DNA of 64,000 bases. Source: an uncultured Pelagibacteraceae bacterium. GTDB taxonomy: Bacteria > Pseudomonadota > Alphaproteobacteria > Pelagibacterales > Pelagibacteraceae. A program made the translations under genes and the position numbers. The stretch spans positions 62,001 to 126,000 of the forward strand of contig CACNYF010000001.1 of NCBI GenBank assembly GCA_902624535.1, given 5' to 3'. Below the pieces are notes generated by a model that made no database searches, was not told the origin of the DNA, and saw only the letters and a program-made list of their open reading frames with translations. Positions 43,865-52,652 of this stretch are shown here, one piece after another (position 1 is the stretch's first letter; each line of letters starts with the position of its first letter).

Positions 43865-45448
43865 TTAATAGCCTTGAGCATATCCATCTTTTCTAGGATC
43901 TGACCCACCAATTAAATTGCCTTTTGCTCTATCAATCTTAATTGCTTGGCCGCCTCCATGTGTTCCATCTATATATTCAACATTATGTCCTAAATCTTTT
44001 AAACCCTGATAGATTGATTTATCTACAGTTTTTTCAAGTTTATAAATATTACTAAAATGAAATGCTCGTGGAAAAGTAATGGCTTGCTGAGGTGACAAAC
44101 CATAATCTAAAATACTATTTAAAACATGTACTTGACCAACCGGCTGGTACTGTCCCCCCATTACACCATAACTTAAATTACAATCACCATCTTTATTAAT
44201 AACCATTCCTGGTATTATTGTGTGCAATGGTCTTTTTAAACCTTGTATGCAGTTCGGATGTCCCTCTTCAACTCTAAAATTCGTTCCTCGATTATGTAAA
44301 ACTACTCCAGTTTTCTGACTCGTTATACCTGATCCAAACGCATAACAAACAGAATTAATCATAGAAGCAACATTTAGATCTTTGTCAACAACAGTTAAAT
44401 AAACAGTCTCAGGGTGATTTGGAATATTTAAATCGCCAACATCAGCACAACTATTTACAGAAATATTTTTATAAATATTATCTATATTATCTTCACTTAA
44501 TATTTTTTTTAAATCTAAATTTACAAAATCAGGATCACCTATCGTCTCTTCTTTTAATTTATAAGCTTGCTTTGTTACCTCAGCTTCTAAATGAAATCTT
44601 TCAACACTATTTACATTATATTTTTCTATAGATAATTTTTCTAATAGTTTCATCATTACTAGCACTGTAATACCAGGACCACTTGGAGGACACTGATGAA
44701 CACTTATATTTCTATAATCTGCAGATATAGTTTCTGATCTTATGGTATTTTGTTTTTGAAAATCTTCGATTGTATGAAGTCCACCTAAATCATTTAGACT
44801 TTTGATAATATCGTCTGCAATTGAACCACTATAAAATTCTTTAACTCCTTTTTTTGAAATTAATTCTAATGTTTCGCCTAATGCTTGACTTTTTCTCAGA
44901 TCATTTAATTGATAGCTTTTTCCATCTTTTAACATATGGATTTTTGAATTTTTATTTTCTGAAAGTTTATTTAAACTATTATTCCAAGCATTTGATACAA
45001 CATTTGTTACTTTGTAACCATTTTTTGCAACATCTATTCCCTTGTGAAATAATTCCTCAAATTCTAACGAACCAAACTCATCATGTATCTTATTCCAGGC
45101 ATCTAGAGCACCAGGAATAGTAACAGAATGAGGGCTTGTTAAACCAATTTTATCAATATTATTTTTTTGAAAAAAATCATAATTTGCTTTTTCTGGTGCC
45201 ATTCCAGATCCATTAAATGATACCGGATCTTTTCCATTCATTTTAATTATTGCAAAGCAGTCTCCTCCTATACTTGTAGCATTTGGTTCAGTAACTGATA
45301 AAACTATTGATGCAGCAATTGCTGCATCTACGGCATTTCCACCTTTTTTTAATACTCTCAATGCTTCTTCTGTAGCTATAGGATGAGAAGTAGCTGCCAT
45401 CCCGTTGGCAGATATAGCATCTTTATCTTTTGTTGATTGATTATTCAT
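43865..45448 (-). CDS. Gamma-glutamyltransferase family protein, cytoplasmic
   Basis: A 527-residue Ntn-hydrolase precursor. The autocatalytic Thr348 opens the small subunit (TVYLTVVDKDLN), where the E. coli enzyme has TTHYSVVD. GGNAVDAAIA near the N-terminus and the later GSDPRKDG are family landmarks, as is VMGGQYQPVGQ. Unlike E. coli Ggt it has no signal peptide, starting MNNQSTKDKD, so it should act in the cytoplasm. The substrate may be glutathione or another gamma-glutamyl or amide compound. It is divergent from an MFS gene with a 30-base gap. Confidence 0.9.
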   Translation of the reverse strand: MNNQSTKDKDAISANGMAATSHPIATEEALRVLKKGGNAVDAAIAASIVLSVTEPNATSIGGDCFAIIKMNGKDPVSFNGSGMAPEKANYDFFQKNNIDKIGLTSPHSVTIPGALDAWNKIHDEFGSLEFEELFHKGIDVAKNGYKVTNVVSNAWNNSLNKLSENKNSKIHMLKDGKSYQLNDLRKSQALGETLELISKKGVKEFYSGSIADDIIKSLNDLGGLHTIEDFQKQNTIRSETISADYRNISVHQCPPSGPGITVLVMMKLLEKLSIEKYNVNSVERFHLEAEVTKQAYKLKEETIGDPDFVNLDLKKILSEDNIDNIYKNISVNSCADVGDLNIPNHPETVYLTVVDKDLNVASMINSVCYAFGSGITSQKTGVVLHNRGTNFRVEEGHPNCIQGLKRPLHTIIPGMVINKDGDCNLSYGVMGGQYQPVGQVHVLNSILDYGLSPQQAITFPRAFHFSNIYKLEKTVDKSIYQGLKDLGHNVEYIDGTHGGGQAIKIDRAKGNLIGGSDPRKDGYAQGY

Positions 45449-45478
45449 TATAGAACTTTACTTTCATAAAAAATACAA

Positions 45479-46687
45479 ATGATCAATAAAATAAATAAAA
45501 GTGTTATAATTTTTTGTGCTTTTGCATTTGGTTTTTTTATATCTAATTTAGTAAGATCGATCACTGCTACATTAACTCCTGTTTTAACTTTAGAATTTGA
45601 CTTGTCAGCAGCAAATTTAGGTTTGTTAGCTGGTGGTTATTTTATTGGCTTTGCATTTATGCAACTTCCACTTGGTTTTTTACTAGATCGTTTTGGACCC
45701 AAAAAAATAATATCTTCTTTTTTAGTCATAGCAGTAGTGGGTACAATCTCCTTTGCTTTAGCTAAATCTTTTAATGGTTTACTCTTATCAAGAATATTCA
45801 TCGGAATTGGAGTAAGTGCATGCATGATGGGCCCGCTTACAGGATATAGAGTTTGGTTTGCAGAAAAATATCAACAAAGAGCAAATTCATGGATGCTTAT
45901 GGTTGCAAATTTTGGATTTGTTTCCTCAACTTTACCTGTGCAACTACTTCTGCCTATAATTGGTTGGAGATGGATTTTTGGTGTGATAGCCATCTTAATA
46001 ATTTTTAGCATAATATTTATTTTAATTGCCATCCCAAAATGGGATCAAAAAAACGAAATTAACGAAGAAAATAAAAATCATACCTTTTCAACAATTTGGA
46101 AAAACAAGTTTTTTATTAGCGTAATACCTTTGGGGTTTTTTAATTATGGGGGCATTATGGCTATTCAGACTTTGTGGGCTGGACCATGGATGCTTAATGT
46201 AACTGGATATAATGCTTTACAGAGCGCAACAGGATTATTTTGGATAAATATTGTTATGCTCGTTGGTTTTTTTGTTTGGGGTTACATTTTACCAAAATTA
46301 TCTGAATTTGGCTTAAGCAGCATGAAACTTCTAAAACTTGGTTTGCCCTTAGGTTATATTGTGTTGTTAATAATCGCGTACCTTGGTCAAAAAGCAGGAG
46401 CAACTTTATTTACATTGTATATTTTAACATCAATAGTTATCTCATTAATTCAGCCTGCTGTAGCTTTAAATTTCCACAAAAGTCTTGCAGGAAAATCATT
46501 AACTTCTTTTAATGTTTTATTATTTTCTGGAACTTTTTTTATGCAATGGGGAATAGGATTATGTATTGATTATTTTCAATCCACTGGATACTCATTAATA
46601 AATAGTTATCAGATTTCTTTCTTAATCTTTTTTATAATTTGTTTATTCAGTTATATTTTCTTTTTATCTCTTAATAAAAATGAGTAA
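45479..46687 (+). CDS. MFS transporter
   Basis: A 402-residue, twelve-helix major facilitator. The loop-2 motif between helices 2 and 3 is visible as GFLLDRFGPKK, and RIFIGIGVSACMMGP fits helix 4. The central loop (about residues 190-210, KWDQKNEINEENKN) divides the halves. The substrate is not predictable. It is divergent from the gamma-glutamyltransferase gene and overlaps the next transporter by eight bases. Confidence 0.9.
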   Translation: MINKINKSVIIFCAFAFGFFISNLVRSITATLTPVLTLEFDLSAANLGLLAGGYFIGFAFMQLPLGFLLDRFGPKKIISSFLVIAVVGTISFALAKSFNGLLLSRIFIGIGVSACMMGPLTGYRVWFAEKYQQRANSWMLMVANFGFVSSTLPVQLLLPIIGWRWIFGVIAILIIFSIIFILIAIPKWDQKNEINEENKNHTFSTIWKNKFFISVIPLGFFNYGGIMAIQTLWAGPWMLNVTGYNALQSATGLFWINIVMLVGFFVWGYILPKLSEFGLSSMKLLKLGLPLGYIVLLIIAYLGQKAGATLFTLYILTSIVISLIQPAVALNFHKSLAGKSLTSFNVLLFSGTFFMQWGIGLCIDYFQSTGYSLINSYQISFLIFFIICLFSYIFFLSLNKNE

Positions 46688-47582
46688 AAATTACTTTGGA
46701 TATTTTCTTCTGCTTTTTCAGCCTTTATTTATGGCCAGCAATCTCATAGTTGCTAGAGGTGGGGTTGATGATGTACCACCAATTACCTTATCTTTTTGGA
46801 GATGGTTTTTATTTTTTTTTATTTTATTTATCTTTAATTTTAAATATTTAATTAAAAATTATCGAATTATTAAGCAAGAGAGTAAAAAAAGTTTTTTCCT
46901 TGGTTTAATGGGCTGTGGTGTATGTGGAATTTTTCCATATATGGCTGGTTCGTCCACAACTATTGTAAACATGGGGATTCTTTATACGTCTTCACCAATT
47001 TTTATAATTTTAATTTCATATTTTTTTTACAAAGATAAAATTAATATTTTACAATTCGCTGGTTTACTATTCTGCTTATTAGGCGTTTTTTCTGTAATTT
47101 TAAAAGGTGATATTAATTTACTTTTAGAATTAAAATTCGCCTCTGGAGATTTTTGGATGTTAGGCGCAGCATTAGGATGGGCGATATATACTGTAATGTT
47201 ATTTCAATGGAAATCTGAGCTTTCTTTTTTCCCTAGACTTACATTAATCTCTTTTTTTGGTTTTGTAAGTATTTTGCCATTCTATTTTATTGAACATACT
47301 TATTTTGAGAAAGCATTAATTAACAAGGAGTTTTATTATTGGATTTCATTTGCTGCTCTTTCTCCAGGAATTATTGCATTTTCATTGTACACTCTAACTA
47401 TAAAATATTTGGGACCTTCTACTACTGGATTTACTCTTTACTTATACACAATTTATGGTGCTTTTTATGGGATATTATTTTTTTCAGAAATTTTAGAAAA
47501 TTATCATCTAATTGGAACTATATTAGTATTTTTTGGAATTTATTTAGTAAGAAGAAAAAATAAAAATGAAATTAAAGCCTAA
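46680..47582 (+). CDS. DMT/EamA family transporter
   Basis: A 300-residue, ten-helix drug/metabolite transporter with two EamA repeats. Landmarks are SNLIVARGG in helix 1, PPITLSFWRW, the GALLFCLLGV-like segment (AGLLFCLLGVFSVI) and GWAIYTVML at the start of repeat 2. The substrate is unknown; it may be an exporter. Its start overlaps the MFS gene, and its end overlaps the hydrolase gene by 17 bases. Confidence 0.9.
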   Translation: MSKNYFGYFLLLFQPLFMASNLIVARGGVDDVPPITLSFWRWFLFFFILFIFNFKYLIKNYRIIKQESKKSFFLGLMGCGVCGIFPYMAGSSTTIVNMGILYTSSPIFIILISYFFYKDKINILQFAGLLFCLLGVFSVILKGDINLLLELKFASGDFWMLGAALGWAIYTVMLFQWKSELSFFPRLTLISFFGFVSILPFYFIEHTYFEKALINKEFYYWISFAALSPGIIAFSLYTLTIKYLGPSTTGFTLYLYTIYGAFYGILFFSEILENYHLIGTILVFFGIYLVRRKNKNEIKA

Positions 47583-48378
47583 AATGTTATTTGCAAAAAT
47601 CCTGTTTTATATTTTTATTATTTACTTTGGAGTTTCTCTCATAGTTTATTTTTATCAAAGAAAATTATTATACCATCCTGGAGAAAATAACTATTTAGAT
47701 GAGGGACCTCTATCTCACAAAATCGAAAAAGTAACTATTCAATCTGATAATGATCTAGTTGGATGGTATTACAAAAAAAATAATAACTCTAAAACTTTGC
47801 TTTTTTTTCACGGTAATGCTGGAAAATTAGATAATAGAATTTATAAACTAAATGAGTTTGCAGATTTAGATTTAAACTATTTAATTTTTGCATATAGAGG
47901 TTTTAGTGGAAACAAAGGCAAACCAACAGAAATTGGACTTTATAAAGATGCAATTAAAGCCAAAGAATGGCTTAATCAAAACAATATAGAAGATAAAGAT
48001 ATTGTTCTCTATGGAGAATCTCTTGGCACTGCTGTAGCAATAGAGACCGCAAGTAACAATTTATTTGCAGGAATAATATTAGAGTCCCCATTTACATCCA
48101 TGGAGATTTTGGCACAAAAATATTACCCATATCTTCCTGCAAAAATTATTTTAAAAGATAAGTACAAATCCTTTGAAAAAATTAACAAAATAAAGTTTCC
48201 TATGCACGTGATGCATGGGAAAAAGGATAATATTGTGCCATTTTATATGGGCGAAGAAATATTTAATAAATATGGTGGTGTTAAGTCAAATTATTTTAAT
48301 GACAACGACGACCATATGATGGAATTTAATAAAGATTTAATTCAATCAATCGACAATTTTATAAAAAGTTTAAATTAA
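47566..48378 (+). CDS. Membrane-anchored alpha/beta hydrolase (Bem46/ABHD13-like)
   Basis: A 270-residue serine hydrolase with one N-terminal transmembrane helix (about 9-28). LLFFHGNAGK forms the oxyanion region, YGESLGTAVA holds the nucleophile Ser, HGKKDNIVP the Asp and DDHMM the His. This arrangement is that of the Bem46/ABHD13 family. The natural substrate is not known for any close bacterial member that I recall. The first Met overlaps the upstream transporter gene; an alternative start at the second Met (MLFAKILF) is possible. Confidence 0.88.
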   Translation: MKLKPKMLFAKILFYIFIIYFGVSLIVYFYQRKLLYHPGENNYLDEGPLSHKIEKVTIQSDNDLVGWYYKKNNNSKTLLFFHGNAGKLDNRIYKLNEFADLDLNYLIFAYRGFSGNKGKPTEIGLYKDAIKAKEWLNQNNIEDKDIVLYGESLGTAVAIETASNNLFAGIILESPFTSMEILAQKYYPYLPAKIILKDKYKSFEKINKIKFPMHVMHGKKDNIVPFYMGEEIFNKYGGVKSNYFNDNDDHMMEFNKDLIQSIDNFIKSLN

Positions 48379-48426
48379 GACATAATTTAAACAAATCCAC
48401 ATCACTTTTAAATTCTAATTTTAGAT

Positions 48427-48990
48427 ATGTATAAATTCCTTTTATTACTTTTTTTATTAATATTGCCAACAAAACTTAGTTCAGAAATAAATAATGAGTA
48501 CTATGATAATAATTATTTCCATATTGGAAAAATGAACTCTTACAATAGTGAGTTCACTCTATATTTTAAAACACGGAAGAAAGCTATTTTAGCAAAGGGA
48601 GAATTTTCTAATTATATCAATGATTTTCCACAGGACTTGTACTTATATGATAAAAATTTAAATAAAGATTACCCTTTGATTTCATATGACTGGTTTCCAA
48701 AAAAAGTAAAAAAAATTTCAAAAAAATATAATTACCCACTTTTCCCAGAGGATTTTGCTTACTATTTATTAAATGACAACAACACTTTAATTTTGATAAG
48801 TGCAAAAAAAAATTTTTATGAAAATTTAAAATATGACATAAAAAATAATAAGCTAGAAATTGCTAACACCTCTGGCAAATTAAATTTTATAATCTCTTCT
48901 TATGCTGAAAACTGTGGTTATAAATCTGTAAAAAATAATTTTGAGTGCAACATCTACAAACCTTTAATTTCTAAAAATTTGCTTAATTAA
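48427..48990 (+). CDS. Hypothetical secreted protein
   Basis: I recognise no family. The 187-residue product has a clear signal peptide (about residues 1-19, FLLLLFLLILPTKLSSE), then a Tyr/Asn/Lys-rich mature domain with alternating aromatic residues that looks beta-rich. Two cysteines near the C-terminus (ENCGYK and FECNIY) could form a disulfide. It lies 48 bases after the hydrolase gene and overlaps the end of the convergent ftsY by eight bases. The composition follows the AT-rich background. Confidence 0.7.
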   Translation: MYKFLLLLFLLILPTKLSSEINNEYYDNNYFHIGKMNSYNSEFTLYFKTRKKAILAKGEFSNYINDFPQDLYLYDKNLNKDYPLISYDWFPKKVKKISKKYNYPLFPEDFAYYLLNDNNTLILISAKKNFYENLKYDIKNNKLEIANTSGKLNFIISSYAENCGYKSVKNNFECNIYKPLISKNLLN

Positions 48991-49900
48991 CTTGGGTAAA
49001 AGCACTTGCAAACTTCTCAGCTTCAAATATTTGTAAATCATCCTCTTTTTCTCCAAGCCCGAGACCAACAATAGGTACTTTATATTTCTTTGAAATCGCA
49101 ATCAATATCCCACCTTTTGCAGTTCCATCGAGTTTTGTCATTATGATGCCTGTGATTGGAAGTAATTTATTAAATTCTTCGAGTTGATTAATTATATTTT
49201 GTCCCGATGTTGCATCTAAAACTAAAATAACCTCGTGAGGTGCTGTTTCATCACTTTTTTTAATTACATTTCCTATTTTTTTTAATTCATCCATTAAATT
49301 CTTTTTATTTTGTAATCTTCCTGCCGTGTCTACTATTACTTGATCTATGTTTTGACTTTGAGCTACTTCCATTGCTTTATAAGCAACTGAAGCCGGATCT
49401 GAACCGGGATCTGATTTTACAATTTTAGCATCAACCCTGTTAGCCCATTCTTCTAATTGATCAATAGCAGCTGCTCTAAATGTATCGCATGCTGAAAAAA
49501 GAACTTTATTATTATTTTGTATAAATATTTTTCCTAATTTTCCAATAGTAGTTGTCTTACCAACTCCATTAACACCTGAAACTAATATTATATTTGTCTT
49601 TTCTTTTTTTAAAAAAAAATCTTTCTTTTCTAGGGGTGTCATTAGTTCTAAAATATAATTATTAAGTATTTCGAAAACTTCCTTGATTGGATCATTTTTA
49701 GGATCAATCTTTTTTTGAGCAATTATAGATTTTATCTCTGATGCTGCATCTATACCCACATCTGAGCCGATCAAGAATTCTTCTATTTTATCAAGAGTTG
49801 CATCGTCAATTTCTTTCTTAACTATTATTTCTTTAAGGCCTGATGCTATATTGCTTGCACTTCTTTTAAATCCGATTTTAAATTTTTCAAAAATACCCAT
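48983..49900 (-). CDS. ftsY: Signal recognition particle receptor FtsY
   Basis: A 305-residue SRP GTPase that docks ribosome-SRP complexes on the inner membrane. G1 is GVNGVGKTTTIGKL, followed by DTFRAAA, DTAGR and TKLDGTAKGG. The N-terminal acidic A domain of E. coli FtsY is missing; only the short membrane-targeting helix and NG domain remain, as in many alphaproteobacteria. It begins one base overlapping dapF and is divergent, through dapF, from ffh, its partner. Confidence 0.97.
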   Translation of the reverse strand: MGIFEKFKIGFKRSASNIASGLKEIIVKKEIDDATLDKIEEFLIGSDVGIDAASEIKSIIAQKKIDPKNDPIKEVFEILNNYILELMTPLEKKDFFLKKEKTNIILVSGVNGVGKTTTIGKLGKIFIQNNNKVLFSACDTFRAAAIDQLEEWANRVDAKIVKSDPGSDPASVAYKAMEVAQSQNIDQVIVDTAGRLQNKKNLMDELKKIGNVIKKSDETAPHEVILVLDATSGQNIINQLEEFNKLLPITGIIMTKLDGTAKGGILIAISKKYKVPIVGLGLGEKEDDLQIFEAEKFASAFTQVN

Positions 49901-50724
49901 TATATTTTGATATTAATTTTTTCAATTTCAGATACAGGGCCTCTCATTTTTATATTTAATTCATTATCAATTTGAATATTTAAAATTCCTGTTGAAAATT
50001 CTATTTTTGAATCACTGTTTTGTAGTTGATTTAAATTAGCCGCGACTGCTGTTGCACATGCTGCAGTCCCGCAAGCTTTTGTTAAACCTGCACCCCTCTC
50101 CCAAACTTTAATTTTGTAATGTTGTTCACTAATTTTCTGAGCTATTGTGACATTGCATTTCTCAGGGAAAACTTCATGATTTTCTATTAATGGTCCATAT
50201 TTTTTTAAATTTATTTTTTCTATATCCTCGCAAAAATATACGACATGAGGGTTTCCAACATTCACTGCAATACCACCATTCATTTTATTTCCGTCAATAT
50301 CAATCATGCCAAGTGATAGATTTTTAGTATCAAGATTTTTACTTAAAGGAATTTTGTTCCACTCTAAATTTGGAGTTCCAATTATTGTTTCAACATCTTT
50401 ATTATTAAGAACTTTAGATTTTAATATTTTTGAGGATACCGAAATTTCAATTTCTTTTTTATTTTTTTCAATACTTAGTAAATAAGCAACACATCTAGTT
50501 CCATTTCCACATGCATCTGAGCGGCTTCCATCCGAGTTAAAAAAAGCAACATCAGCATCAGCTTTTTGACTTTTGTTTATGTAGATCAACTGATCGCACC
50601 CTATGAAATCTCTGTCACAAATTTTTAAGATTTGGTCATTTGATAAGTTTAAACTATTTATTCTCTGATCAATAATAACAAAATCGTTACCTAATCCATC
50701 CATTTTAAATGCTTCAAATTCCAT
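49900..50724 (-). CDS. dapF: Diaminopimelate epimerase
   Basis: DapF interconverts LL- and meso-diaminopimelate for lysine and peptidoglycan. The 274-residue length is usual. The two catalytic cysteines are in DACGNGTRCVAY and KACGTAACATAV, and NPHVVYF is a further landmark. In other alphaproteobacteria a methylthiotransferase gene often separates dapF and ftsY; here they are directly joined with a one-base overlap. The upstream 159 bases hold the ffh leader and promoters for both directions. Confidence 0.96.
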   Translation of the reverse strand: MEFEAFKMDGLGNDFVIIDQRINSLNLSNDQILKICDRDFIGCDQLIYINKSQKADADVAFFNSDGSRSDACGNGTRCVAYLLSIEKNKKEIEISVSSKILKSKVLNNKDVETIIGTPNLEWNKIPLSKNLDTKNLSLGMIDIDGNKMNGGIAVNVGNPHVVYFCEDIEKINLKKYGPLIENHEVFPEKCNVTIAQKISEQHYKIKVWERGAGLTKACGTAACATAVAANLNQLQNSDSKIEFSTGILNIQIDNELNIKMRGPVSEIEKINIKI

Positions 50725-50747
50725 ATAAATAATACTTAACTTATTTA

Positions 50748-50773
50748 TTGACTTTTTGAACCTCTAATATAAT
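50748..50773 (+). promoter_or_regulatory. Probable promoter of the ffh-rpsP-trmD-rplS operon
   Basis: TTGACT (50748-50753) and a perfect TATAAT (50768-50773) are separated by 14 bases, shorter than the ideal 17. Transcription would begin near 50779-50781, right at the 5' strand of the closing helix of the structured leader. The -10 is convincing; the -35 assignment is not. Confidence 0.55.
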
Positions 50774-50883
50774 TTACGCGCACTTCCGCAAAATACAGCA
50801 ATTTGCGGTGTCTTTGGAAACAAAGAGATCGACACCAGTCAGCGAGGGTTCGCCCACTGGTGCGATACTTGCTGTGCGAAATT
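50771..50883 (+). ncRNA. Structured 5' leader of ffh (ffh-type RNA motif)
   Basis: The GC-rich 110 bases before ffh fold as one multi-branched element. CGCAC (50779-50783) pairs with GTGCG (50874-50878) to close it. Inside are CCGCAAA/TTTGCGG (50786-50792 with 50802-50808); TGTC/GACA (50809-50812 with 50831-50834) carrying a TTTG-GAAA-CAAA tetraloop hairpin; and CCAGT/ACTGG (50835-50839 with 50856-50860) topped by GGG-TTCG-CCC. AATTT/AAATT could extend the closing helix up to the ATG at 50884. A candidate cis-regulatory RNA before ffh has been reported in Pelagibacter; this appears to be that class. No Shine-Dalgarno is present, so control of initiation by folding is plausible. Confidence 0.8.
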
Positions 50884-52242
50884 ATGTTTGAAAATTTAAC
50901 TAATAAATTTGAAGAAATTTTTTCTTCATTAAAAAAAGCTCCCTCTCTTGATGAAAAGCAAGTTGACGAGGGTTTAAAAGGTATAAGGTTGGCTTTATTA
51001 GAAGCCGATGTTTCTTTAGACGTAGTTAAGGAGTTTATTAGTAGAGTTAAGCCCAAAGCGCTAGGTCAGGAAATTATAAGATCAACTTCGCCCGGGGATA
51101 TGGTTGTAAAAATCGTTTTTGACGAAATAGTATCTTTTTTAGGTGATAAGAATTCCGAAATCTCTCTTAATGCTGTCCCTCCAGTTCCAATCATGTTAGT
51201 TGGGTTGCAAGGTTCAGGAAAAACTACAACAACCTCAAAATTAGCGAAATTTTTAGAAAAAAATAATAAGAAAAAAGTTATGATGGCTAGTTTGGACGTT
51301 TACAGACCTGCCGCACAAGAGCAATTGAGACTTTTGGGTGAACAAAATAATATTGAAACTTTGCCAATTATAGAAGGCCAGCTTCCTGCTGATATTTGTA
51401 GAAGAGCTTTAAGTGCTGCAAATTTAAATGGTTGTGAAGTAGTTTTATTTGATACCGCTGGAAGAACACAAATAGATTTTCAAATGATGAATGAAATCAA
51501 ACAAATTGAAACTATTATTAATCCTGCAGAAACTATACTAGTAGCAGATTCTCTAACAGGTCAAGTTGCTGCTAATGTAGCAAAGGAATTTAAAAATACA
51601 GTAAATTTGAGCGGCATTATACTTACAAGAGCAGATGGAGATGGAAGAGGTGGAGCTGCATTGAGTATGAAATATGTTGCTGAGGTCCCTATAAAGTTTC
51701 TTGGTGTTGGAGAAAAAATTGAGAATTTTGAAGCTTTCCATCCTGATAGAATTGCAAATAGAATTTTGGGAATGGGAGATATCGTTTCCTTAGTTGAAAA
51801 AGCTTCAGAAGATTTAGATCAAGAAAATTTAAAGAAAACAGAAGAGAAACTTAAAAGAGGTCAATTCTCGATGGAAGATTATCTTTCTCAATTACGTCAA
51901 ATGAAAAAGATGGGTGGAATAGAAGGTATAATGTCATTTCTCCCTGGAGTTTCAAAAATTAAATCACAAATGGATCAATCAGGAATAGATGAAAAAATTA
52001 TAACTCAAAATGAAGCTGTTATTTTATCAATGACAAAGCAAGAAAGAGAAAATCCTAAAATTATAAATGGATCAAGAAAAAAAAGAATTGCTAATGGCTC
52101 AGGTACAGACATTGCCACTATCAATAAGTTGTTAAAACAATTTAAGATGATGTCAGAAATGATGAAAAAAATGTCTAAAGGAAACATGAAAGGAATGGCG
52201 GATAAAGGGATTCCGCCTGAACTATTTAATCAATTAAAATAA
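50884..52242 (+). CDS. ffh: Signal recognition particle protein Ffh (SRP54)
   Basis: A 452-residue SRP GTPase that binds signal sequences and 4.5S RNA. G1 is GLQGSGKTTTTSKL, then DVYRPAAQEQL, DTAGR and TRADGDGRGG; the Met-rich M domain follows (MKKMGGIEGIMSFLPG, later KMMSEMMKKMSK). The start is ATG 50884, directly after the structured leader; the frame is open from 50803, but that part codes for the leader RNA. It heads an operon with rpsP, trmD and rplS. Confidence 0.97.
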   Translation: MFENLTNKFEEIFSSLKKAPSLDEKQVDEGLKGIRLALLEADVSLDVVKEFISRVKPKALGQEIIRSTSPGDMVVKIVFDEIVSFLGDKNSEISLNAVPPVPIMLVGLQGSGKTTTTSKLAKFLEKNNKKKVMMASLDVYRPAAQEQLRLLGEQNNIETLPIIEGQLPADICRRALSAANLNGCEVVLFDTAGRTQIDFQMMNEIKQIETIINPAETILVADSLTGQVAANVAKEFKNTVNLSGIILTRADGDGRGGAALSMKYVAEVPIKFLGVGEKIENFEAFHPDRIANRILGMGDIVSLVEKASEDLDQENLKKTEEKLKRGQFSMEDYLSQLRQMKKMGGIEGIMSFLPGVSKIKSQMDQSGIDEKIITQNEAVILSMTKQERENPKIINGSRKKRIANGSGTDIATINKLLKQFKMMSEMMKKMSKGNMKGMADKGIPPELFNQLK

Positions 52243-52256
52243 AGGAGATATAAGTA

Positions 52257-52652
52257 ATGTTAAAAATGAGACTATCAATGGGAGGGACTAAAAAAAGGCC
52301 AGTATATAAAATTGTTGTGGCTGATAGTAGATTTCCAAGAGACGGAAGGTTTATAGAAAAATTAGGTTTTTATAATCCATTATTACCGAAAGATAAAAAG
52401 GAGAGAATTGGCTTAGACTCTGAGCGAATAAAATATTGGTTAGGTCAAGGAGCTCAGCCAACAACAAGAGTTGCAAGGTTATTGGGAGAAAACGATATAA
52501 TGCCAATGCCCGAAAAAGGAAATAATCCTCAAAAAGCAATACCTAAAAAAGACAGAAAAAAAGGTGAAGAAGGCGGCGAAGCTAAGGCAGCAGAAGCTCC
52601 AAAAGAAGAAGCTAAGGCAGCAGAAGCTCCAAAAGAAGAAGAAAAGAAATAA
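52257..52652 (+). CDS. rpsP: Ribosomal protein S16 with repeated C-terminal tail
   Basis: S16 of the 30S subunit. Residues 1 to about 85 are the normal protein ([38 protein letters not shown]). The product is 131 residues in place of the usual 80-90: a Lys/Glu/Ala-rich tail follows, containing a perfect repeat of [11 protein letters not shown] good Shine-Dalgarno (AAGGAG, 52242-52247) precedes the ATG. The stop overlaps the trmD start (TAATG); rimM, which normally lies between, is absent. Confidence 0.96.
   Translation: MLKMRLSMGGTKKRPVYKIVVADSRFPRDGRFIEKLGFYNPLLPKDKKERIGLDSERIKYWLGQGAQPTTRVARLLGENDIMPMPEKGNNPQKAIPKKDRKKGEEGGEAKAAEAPKEEAKAAEAPKEEEKK
52581..52640 (+). repeat. 30-bp perfect tandem duplication in rpsP
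   Basis: Two identical 30-base units, 52581-52610 and 52611-52640, each beginning GCTAAGGCAG and encoding [10 protein letters not shown]. The nucleotide identity is complete, including synonymous positions, which suggests a recent slippage duplication in the S16 tail. Confidence 0.93.

Noticed and set aside
50840-50860. Possible tRNA T-arm (GGGTTCGCCC) in the ffh leader
   Set aside because: The stem-loop resembles a T-arm, but no acceptor stem, anticodon arm or CCA end can be placed around it; the hairpin belongs to the multi-branched leader.
50771-50883. 4.5S RNA (SRP RNA) upstream of ffh
   Set aside because: The conserved SRP RNA apical core (GGAAGCAGC-type loops in one long hairpin) is not present; the fold is multi-branched and abuts the ffh start.
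50745-51056. 103-codon minus-strand frame over the ffh leader and 5' end
   Set aside because: It covers the structured RNA and the strongly conserved Ffh N-terminus, has no recognisable family, and looks like an antisense shadow.
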